Below are positions 56,501-64,000 of a DNA stretch of 64,000 nt, one piece after another (the stretch's first letter is position 1; the number at the start of each line of letters is the position of its first letter). This stretch comes from Mactromeris polynyma (taxonomy: Eukaryota > Mollusca > Bivalvia > Venerida > Mactridae): the NCBI GenBank assembly GCA_032209605.1, contig JASFXZ010000028.1:8988981-9052980 (forward strand), in the 5' to 3' direction. The notes beneath the pieces are model-generated. The model was not told where the DNA came from and made no database searches. It saw only the letters and a list, made by a program, of their open reading frames with translations. The position numbers and the translations under genes were made by a program.

Positions 56501-59167
56501 CTGTTTGCTATGTATATGTCAATAATGTGGGCGTTCAAAATGAGCTTGTTGTATCATTGTGTAAACGTCTGATGAAAGGTGTTCCATGACCTGTTTGCTA
56601 TGTATATGTCAATAATGTGGTGCGTTCAAAATGAGCTTGTTGTATCATTGTGTAAATGTCTGATGAAAGGTGTTCCATGACCTGTTTGCTATGTATATGT
56701 CAATAATGTGGTGCGTTCAAAATGAGCTTGTTGTATCATTGTGTACATGTCTGATGAAAGGTTTTCCATGACCTGTTTGCTATGTATATGTCAATAATGT
56801 GGGGCGTTCAAAATGAGCTTGTTGTATCATTGTGTAAATGTCTGATGAAAGGTTTTCCATGACTTGTTTGCTATGTATATGTCAATAATGTGGGGCGTTC
56901 AAAATGAGCTTGTTGTATCATTTTGTAAATGTCTGATGAAAGGTTTTCCAGGACTTGTTTGCTATGTATATGTCAATAATGTGGGGCGTTCAAAATGAGC
57001 TTGTTGTATCATTTTGTACATGTCTGATGAAAGGTGTTCTTGGACTTGTTTGCTATGTATATGTCAATAATGTGGGGTGTTCAAAATGAGCTTGTTTTAT
57101 CATTGTGTACATGTCTGATGAAAGGTGTTCTTGGACTTGTTTGCTATGTATATGTCAATAATGTGGGGTGTTCAAAATGAGCTTGTTGTATCATTTTGTA
57201 CATGTCTGATGAAAGGTGTTCTTGGACTTGTTTGCTATGTATATGTCAATAATGTGGGGTGTTCAAAATGAGCTTGTTGTATCATTTTGTACATGTCTGA
57301 TGAAAGGTGTTCTTGGACTTGTTTGCTATGTATATGTCAATAATGTGGGGCGTTCAAAATGAGCTTGTTGTATCATTTTGTACATGTCTGATGAGAGGTG
57401 TTCAAGGATTGGTCACTATGTATATGTTAATAATGACGGGTGTTCAAAATGAGCTTGCCGTATAATTGGTTTGTGTTGTTAGTGCAATGACCCTTTCACT
57501 TGGGTTTTAAACTATGTTTTATATTATCGGTCAGACCATTCCTTGCTCCCCTATTCCCATTCATGTTTTCCCTTGCTCCTCATCGGTCTCTAGTGTTTTG
57601 TATGCTGTTGTTTCCCAGGCCCCATGTTCACAAAGGATCAACCAAGTTGTTGAGAAATTAATTCAGAGTACTTATGACTGAAACTGATCTAGATCAAATC
57701 AGGATCAATTTTCCAGAATCGGTCTGAACTTATTAATTTCCATATTTTTCTTAATGAATATGAAATCTGAATTTAATGTCTCGAAAGATTTGCAAAATGT
57801 TCATATCTGTTTCATTATGTAAACATATTTAGCTTTGAATAACACTTTAGACAAAGTTTGAAAGAAACTATATTTGACCTTGATCCTAATCCTGAAACTA
57901 ATACTTTGTAAGCACGGGGCTAGGGGTCTGTGTGGGGAGGCATTGTCTTATGTATGTGCCATTTACTGTAACAACTTAATCCCTCTTTTATATTCGATTA
58001 CAGATATTTGGCGGTATAGTACCTCAACTGTATAGGAGTCAGCTATATTCTACTCCGATAATGAAGGAACAGTATTTTGAAGTTGTTATTATCGACATAC
58101 TAGTAGCTAATGAAAGTTTAAACATGGATTGCAAAGAGGTAAATACTAAACTTAGCAACAATTAAAAAGTTACCACTTAACCTATTGGGTTATGATTGTG
58201 ACAATTTAAGCAGAAATTGTGCTTAAACTGTCTGTTATTTGGTTTTGATATTTTTGCATGCTAATTATTTTCTTATTGTGAATAGATTTCAGATCGCAAC
58301 TTTTGTTAGGCTGTCAAGGAGGCCCTACATTTTCTACTTTTCCCTACCTTTTACTTGCTCCCTACATTTTCTTGAAAGAGTCCTTCTAACCCTACTTTGT
58401 TTCAAATCTGAGGCGTTAACTCAAAACATAATTTTCACCTGTTTGAAAAGAGGTGAGTTGACAGCCTGCAAGTCGTGCTAATTAACAAGAACGTTTTGCA
58501 TTGTGCTCTATGGGAAATGTCCCCCCAATCAATTTCTAATTTTTGAATGGCATTAATTATCCAAAAATATCTGGAAGTATGGTCTCTTTTAATGTTGACC
58601 TAAGATTTCAAAAGAAAGAAAAATCTTGCGGAACACATTTCGACTGCTTTAGCATTGAGCTAAAACACAAAGTGGAGCCATGCACGGCACTCGTGGTACA
58701 AATAACCATTTGATTTTTTTTTACTTTTTTACCTTCCTTTACTATACAAATGGAGAAATCAATAAATGTATTTCGCATTTTTGGTAGCTGTCACTCTGCA
58801 TTTGTATCTAGGGTGGTAACTTTTTATTGATACTGAATAATTATTTTTTGGTTTCATCATTCAAACATACTGTAATCGGTAAACCTAGAAACGTGAATAC
58901 AATTGTTCAAGGTTTTTTCGACTTTTTTGCGGCTATTGAGAAACTATATAGATATATTGTCTGCCTTTCTGAGAATATTTTTTTTTTAATTTTCATTTTG
59001 CAAAATATTCTCTTATAGGGACCCACACCTTACATGTACTCTTCTCATTTTAGTATAATTTTGATCGCACCATCGTCGACACTGGTACCACGAATTTTCG
59101 TCTTCCACGTAGAGTTTTTAACAAATTGATACCATTGGTGAAACAATCTTACGGATCAGCAATAAAT
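50559..59167 (+). CDS. Beta-secretase (BACE)-like aspartyl protease, first six coding exons
   Basis: Exons 50559-50822, 52062-52150, 52988-53204, 53874-54005, 58004-58138 and 59054-59167. All borders are AG/GT and the joined frame stays open for 317 residues; the 3-prime exons lie beyond the window or were not recognised. The ATG at 50559 follows an in-frame stop/AG at 50526-50528 and gives a hydrophobic signal-like stretch at residues 12-29. The pro-region is followed by GEGYYMQVEIGSPPQ, the start of the BACE catalytic domain. Asp94 (DTGSSN) is the first catalytic aspartate, VPYTQGSW contains the flap tyrosine (Tyr133), FFINGSNWQGIMGLGYAAIAR and LFSVQLCG-like text (IFSVQLCGLG) are BACE family signatures, NMDCKEYNFD leads to Asp288 (DTGTTN), the second catalytic aspartate. 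BACE enzymes are type I membrane proteases; the transmembrane tail is not seen here. BACE-like rather than cathepsin D/pepsin because of MDCKEYN and the NGSNW motif. BACE1 versus BACE2 type cannot be decided. Confidence 0.93.
50905..51125. mobile_element. Two truncated repeats abutting in BACE intron 1
   Basis: About 50905-50992 is one end of the 48.7-kb MITE family (cagggctctagaaatccact). At about 50996 it gives way to the left end of a TTATGCCCCC element (ttatgccccctttgaagaag ... tcggtccgtccgtcgttccg), which itself stops near 51125 without its right end. This looks like an insertion into, or truncation against, an older element. Confidence 0.6.
51344..51436. repeat. Partial copy of the 15.2-kb MITE-related repeat in BACE intron 1
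   Basis: Phrases tctgattgggaaaaaatgag, ctttgggaatgggtcagata and gtgggaactataggaaaagg match the fragment at 47577-47682. Truncated on the left. Confidence 0.6.
51770..51971. mobile_element. ATTATGCCCCCCT-ended MITE in BACE intron 1
   Basis: Perfect 13-bp inverted ends, ATTATGCCCCCCT (51770-51782) and AGGGGGGCATAAT (51959-51971). Inside are ggtcggtcggtatgtcagtc, accccttgacctatcatcct and gtcaaaggtcaaggtcacag, phrases I associate with a dispersed repeat of bivalve genomes. A truncated relative lies at about 50996. No coding capacity in 202 bp. Confidence 0.85.
54030..57464. repeat. 91-bp satellite filling a BACE intron, about 37 copies
   Basis: Units contain tgatgaaaggtgttccatga, cctgtttgctatgtatatgt, caataatgtggggcgttcaa and aatgagcttgttgtatcatt. 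Position-specific variants (ttccatgacc versus ttcttggact; ggggcg versus ggtgcg) cluster, and longer blocks repeat: the runs near 55380-55700 and 56200-56600 share the same order of variants, including a 1-bp deletion (aatgtgggcgttc) and aaacgtctg. The array begins about 25 bp after the donor of the exon ending at 54005. Confidence 0.97.
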
Positions 59168-59179
59168 GTAAGTATACTA

Positions 59180-59404
59180 CTGTAAAACCGCAATAATAAG
59201 ACCATCCTTGGGGACCCTTTAAAACTGGTCTTAATAAAGTAAAACCTCACTTAAAGACCACTTCAATAATAAGACCACCTCAAAATTAAGAACACAATTT
59301 TCAAGTCCATTTTCACTGTTTTGCTCTTTATTCAACCTCAGTATTAAGACTACCTCAATAATAAGACCAGTTTTCAATAGTCTATTATTGAGGTTTTCAT
59401 TGTA
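59180..59404. mobile_element. CAGTAAAACCTC-family MITE, copy 2, beside a BACE splice donor
   Basis: It starts tgtaaaaccgcaataataag and ends ttattgaggttttcattgta. It contains an internal gtaaaacctcacttaaagac near 59239, so it may be two nested copies. It begins only 12 bp after the donor of the last recognised BACE exon. Confidence 0.65.
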
Positions 59405-60710
59405 TATTTTAGGCTGCATATTTATTGCTACACCTTGAATGACCACAAAATGTAACTAATTAAGAACTTGTTACCTATATGCCTGCCTTCATTCTTAAAT
59501 TTTGCTAGGTTGGCTTATGTCAAACAAACAACTTTTTGGAAGCCTAATGTCATGGTGTCTTCCATCAGTCTCTCTGGGAAATTTCATTTCCTGACTCTTG
59601 TTCACAGTGGTCTATAAAATACATTATTACACCTGTCAAAAGCATGTTCATCATTGCAGACCACATTGCACAGTGAAGATTATTAAAATACAAAATAGCG
59701 GGTCAGGTCTTTGGACCAGTATATATCTGGAAATCAGAACATGTCGGGGGGGGGGGGGGGAAAGTCAGGAAATTTTGAAATTCGATTTCTCTTGAATCCA
59801 TGTGAATTGCTGAATTGCCAACGGATAATATTACTCAGGCTTGATTCTGTGTAAATATTATTGGTTGCTGAAGCTACAAATCATATTTGCCTGTATTGCG
59901 CAGTAGGTCTCCTAAATCTGATTTGCATTGAAATCATTGTAGCATAATCCTTTGTTATTTAGTATAAATAATAAAGTGACTTATTTCCATATGTATTGTT
60001 GAGTGTGTCATGTTAATATTTCATCCACTTTTTCTGTAGAATATGATATTGTGTCAATAAGCTTTTGCTGAAACATTTCTTTCAAATATTTGTTTAAAAT
60101 CTAATTTCATTTGATAAATCACTGATGGAAATTATATTCCATAGGACACCAAAAATCAATATTCCGGTTTTTTGAGAACATTTTGAGCACTCAAAAATGA
60201 ATGGTTTTATTAATTTCAAATATAAAAGAGCTATACGGCACTGCCATCAAGATGTCAAAGATACAAAGACTTAATATATCAAATACAGTGTTTTTCTACT
60301 TTCAAGGCGGAGGCCCTTCAGTGAATTTTTTTTGTAAATTTTACTGCCGAATAAGGGCTGTTTCCCCTTATCAAAAAGTGTCCATTTTTCTGAAAAATCA
60401 ATTCCCAATTCTTTGTACCTGTTTCCCTCTCTGACTGTATTTCTTTTTATTAAGTCAGTTTTTGTGTGTTTAACCTTTTATAAAAGAAGAATCTTTGCAC
60501 ATACATCACTTCATATATATAACAAAGACCAGCTACAGCTGAAAAGTTATTTTTATAAGCAAAACAGCCGTTACCTTATTTTCCCAAATTTGGGGTTTAT
60601 TGCGCCTATTTTCCCTATTGAAAAGGCACAGGCTGTAAAATTATTTTCAAAAAATGTTGAATGAAAGGGGGAAAAGTGTCATGATGGGAAATAATTGACA
60701 CCCCGCAGTT
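59405..60710. other. Intron or intergenic region without recognised exon
   Basis: I searched by eye for the next BACE exon (family motif C-W near a glycine-rich stretch, then the D-C-Y-x-F region) and did not see it. ORFs at 59598-59795, 60201-60434 and 60413-60664 show no domain. A poly-G run lies at 59746-59760. Confidence 0.4.
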
Positions 60711-60734
60711 CTAAACAATGTATTCATGACCTTG

Positions 60735-61375
60735 CAGTAGTACAAACACGTAAATGATCAATAACAAGCAGAAACTGAACCAAAACACAAACACGTAAAT
60801 GATCAATAACAAGCAGAAACTGATCCAAAACATAAACACGTAAATTATCAATAACAAGCAGAAACTGATCCAAAACATAAACACGTAAATTATCAATAAC
60901 AAGCAGAAACTGATCCAAAACATAAACACGTAAATTATCAATAACAAGCAGAAACTGATCCAAAACATAAACACGTGAATTATCAATAACAAGCAGAAAC
61001 TGAACCAAAACATAAACACGTGAATTATCAATAACAAGCAGAAACAGAACCAAAACACAAACGCGTAAATTATCAATAACAAGCAGAAACAGAACCAAAA
61101 CACAAACCCGTAAATGATCAATAACAAGCAGAAACAGAACCAAAACACAAACGCGTAAATTATCAATAACAAGCAGAAACTGAACCAAAACATAAACAGG
61201 TAAATTATCAATAACAAGCAGAAACTGAACCAAAACACAAACACGTAAATTATCAATAACAAGCAGAAACTGAACCAAAACACAAACACCTAAATTATCA
61301 ATAACAAGCAGAAACTGATCCAAAACATAAACACGTAAATGATCAATAACAAGCAGAAACTGAACCAAAACATGT
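60735..61375. repeat. Satellite, 45-bp unit, about 14 copies
   Basis: Units contain aacacgtaaatgatcaataa and caagcagaaactgaaccaaa. As 45 bp is fifteen codons the minus strand gives two long ORFs (192 and 214 aa) with a 15-residue repeat rich in L/I/F/V; despite the membrane-like look these are repeat artefacts. Confidence 0.96.
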
Positions 61376-62221
61376 TCGTATCATTGATGTGATGATACTT
61401 ATAACCAGCTGAGTCAACACCACATTGATGGAGGGGGGGGGGGGCACTAAGTCACTATGCACCTGTCCATGTTTGTGTGTGTTCAGATTCTTGTACGGGC
61501 TATAACTTCATTATGGATCGATTTCAAAATGACTTGGCACATGTGATCACCATAACAAGATTATGTGTTGTGCGCAAAACCCAGCCTCCTAGGTTCAAGG
61601 TCACTGTTACTAAAAATATAATTTTATGTCCGGGCTATAACTTCATTATAAAGTCTTCAGTCTGAGATTTTGTCATAAATTGTGTATAAGGCTTCAGATC
61701 AAGTTTGATTTCCTTTTCAGTCCACACATTTTTGGAGGAGTTTTGGCCCTTTGTCCCATGAAATGCCCCATCGGTGTTGTATGGACACATCTAGTTTTAT
61801 TTCTAAATATATTTGAGTACAGTGCAACTTCTCAAGAGCAACACTGTTTGGACCTGTAAGCTGGGTGCATAGGAGATATTACTGTTATACATGACATGTG
61901 AAAGTATTTTTATGTAGTAAACTAGGTCTGCCATTGAAACAATCAATATCAATATATCGATCGATATTCAATACAAACAAATTTTGCTATTATGGCGGGA
62001 AAATACAGGAGAATGGGTACAGTCTAAAAATGAGCAAAATTCGCGTAACATCACATGTGAGGTTTTACTGTATTAAATCTATAGCAACTTAGTCTATTTA
62101 CAGTACAATGTAAATCAATTTTGTTTTGTCATTGTTATGGCTCTGAATAGACCAAACAACTTGTTAATTGACATGCTGTGAATATTCACTGATAGTCATA
62201 CAAACTGAACAATTGTTTTCA
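61376..62221. other. Region without recognised features
   Basis: A poly-G tract sits at 61432-61443. The text tccgggctataacttcatta repeats at about 61493 and 61627, suggesting a small dispersed repeat. No gene seen. Confidence 0.4.
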
Positions 62222-62383
62222 CAGTAAAACCTCAATAATAAAACCAACATTGGGACCCTTGAAAACGTGTCTTCTTCTAGAGGTGGTCTAGTTGAGTTTG
62301 GGTGAAGAATAAAATAATGAAATGGACAAAAAAATTGTGTTCTGAATTTTGAGGTGGTCTTTAACTTAAGTGAGGTTTTATTG
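62222..62383. mobile_element. CAGTAAAACCTC-ended MITE, copy 3
   Basis: It starts cagtaaaacctcaataataa and ends ttaagtgaggttttattg. Interior gggacccttgaaaacgtgtc is shared with the copy at 49139-49316. Non-coding. Confidence 0.75.
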
Positions 62384-62499
62384 TAGGTGGTATCATCTTT
62401 CCTCTTTTTTTTGTAAATGAACATTCTCACTCCAGATAAAAGAGTTGAACACACTGAATGTTAGTAATTTGTTTAACCTCTAATACTTTTATTATCCCT

Positions 62500-64000
62500 C
62501 AGATACCTCAACTTAATTGTTTGATACCTCAACTTAATTGTTTGTCCCTCTGGTCAGATCAAGCTGTATCTGCACTGGTAGAGGATGCACCTGCGCCCTT
62601 GTGGCTGCAACAAATGGGGTCTATGTAAAGCGCCTGTGAACGTGTTTCGCATGAAACGGGCGCTATATAATAATACCTCAACTTAATCGTTTGCTACCCC
62701 AACTTAATTGATTGATACCTCAACTTAATGGGTCGATACCTCAACTTAATTGTTTGATACCTCAACTTAATCGTTTGATTCCCCACCTTAATCGTTTGAT
62801 ACCCCAACTTAATTGATTGATACCTCAACTTAATGGGTCGATACCTCAACTTAATTGTTTGATACCTCAACTTAATCGTTTTGATTCCCCAACTTAATCG
62901 TTTGATACACCAACTTAATTGATTGATACCTCAACTTAATGGGTTGATACCTCAACTGAATTGCTTGATTACCCACTTGAATTGTTTGATATCTCAACTT
63001 AATTGATTGATACCCCAACTTAATGGGTTGATACCTCAACTGAATTGCTTGATACCTCAACTTAGTTGTTTGATACCTCAACTTAGTTGTTTGATATCCA
63101 CACCTTCATTGGTTGATACCTCAACTTAATTGTTTGATACCTCAACTTAATTGTTTGATATCCACACCTTCATTGGTTGATACCTCAACTTAATTGGTTG
63201 ATATCCACATCTTCATTGGTTGATACCTCAACTTATTTGGTTGATACCCCAACTTAATTGGTTAATATATCAACTTCATTAGTTGATGCTTCAACTCTAT
63301 TGGTTGATACCTCAACTTAATTGGTTGAAACCTCATCTTAATTGGTTGATTCCCCAACTTCATTGGTTGATACCTCAACTTATTTGGTTGATTCCCAAAC
63401 ATAATTGGTTGATACCTCAACTTAATTGGTTGATATCCCAATTTATTTGGTTGATACCTCAAGTAAATTGGTTGATATCCAAACCCTTCATTGGTTGATA
63501 CCTCAACTTAATTGGTTGATACTCAAGTTAATTGGTTGATATCCACACCTTCATTGGTTGATACCTCAACTTATTTGGTTGATACCTCAACTTATTTGGT
63601 TGATACCCCAACTAAATTGGTTAATGTATCAACCTCATTAGTTGATGCTTCAACTCTATTGGTTGATACCTCAACTTAATTGGTTGATACCTCAACTTAA
63701 TTGTTTGATACCTCAACTTAATTGTTTGTCCCTCTGGTCAGATCAAGCTGTATCTGCACTGGTAGAGGATGCACCTGCGCCCTTGTGGCTGCAACAAATG
63801 GGGTCTATGTAAAGCGCCTGTGAACGTGTTTCGCATGAAACGGGCGCTATATAATAATACCTCAACTTAATCGTTTGCTACCCCAACTTAATTGATTGAT
63901 ACCTCAACTTAATGGGTCGATACCTCAACTTAATTGTTTGATACCTCAACTTAATCGTTTGATTCCCCACCTTAATCGTTTGATACCCCAACTTAATTGA
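62500..64000. repeat. Satellite, about 20-21-bp unit, with 1.18-kb higher-order repeat
   Basis: Repeated ttgatacctcaacttaattg-like units with many variants, running off the window end. A 150-bp non-satellite segment (gtccctctggtcagatcaag ... gggcgctatataataatacc) occurs at about 62545 and again at about 63728, offset about 1183 bp, with the same satellite variants after each copy. This segment has the taaagcgcctg...gggcgctatataa pattern found at the 3-prime ends of some animal LINE/SINE elements. Confidence 0.92.

Noticed and set aside
60711..61368. 192- and 214-aa hydrophobic repeat ORFs resembling membrane proteins
   Set aside because: Frame-preserving read-through of a 45-bp satellite in two frames; no start context, partner exon or conserved domain.
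59405..64000. Remaining BACE exons
   Set aside because: I looked for the downstream cysteine-containing exons and transmembrane segment and saw none that I could support.

Overview
This window is animal nuclear DNA. The genes are split into many exons with GT...AG introns, the intergenic DNA is AT-rich, satellites and short inverted-repeat transposons are abundant, and there are tRNA-derived SINE-like pieces. Several interspersed repeats (TTATGCCCCC-ended elements, the CAGGGGCGGATCC-ended element, CAGGGCC-ended elements) look like families I associate with bivalve molluscs. A bivalve is the best guess; a Dreissena-like freshwater mussel is possible from the repeat style, but this is inference only.

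Layout. 0-7 kb: no recognisable gene, a small 5-bp-TSD MITE and two minisatellites (61 bp; a 47/48 bp pair). 7.0-22.3 kb: the centrepiece, a multi-exon gene read on + whose exons can be joined in one frame. It starts with an SGNH-type esterase/lipase domain (GDSN, GSND and DGLH blocks), runs through basic linkers and a C2H2 finger, and reaches a textbook 2A ribosome-skipping motif (DVETNPGP) that ends exactly at an exon boundary. It continues with two more C2H2 fingers and a 1400-residue last exon carrying a KDZ-superfamily transposase core with its DDE residues. A repeated leader precedes the start codon, a 53-bp array containing a small palindrome follows the stop, and one intron holds 1.5 kb of perfect (CTGA)n. 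I read it as either an intact KDZ-type DNA transposon with a 2A-linked esterase, or a gene domesticated from one.

22-50 kb: repeat-rich DNA with a mariner-like relic, several TIR elements, large 17-bp-based satellites (30.3-31.7 and 32.8-35.8 kb, the latter with nested 17/68/340-bp order), SINE-like tRNA pieces, kringle-domain exon fragments near 38.6-39.2 kb and a Ulp1/C48 protease fragment at 41.1 kb. 50.5-59.2 kb: the first six coding exons of a beta-secretase (BACE)-like aspartyl protease on +, with both catalytic aspartates; one intron is almost wholly a 91-bp satellite of about 37 copies. The last exons are not in the window. 59-64 kb: MITEs, a 45-bp satellite and a 20-bp satellite with a 1.18-kb higher-order period.

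The ORFs longer than 100 aa outside these genes are almost all read-throughs of satellites and are not annotated as genes. No rRNA genes, CRISPR arrays or prokaryotic features are present.
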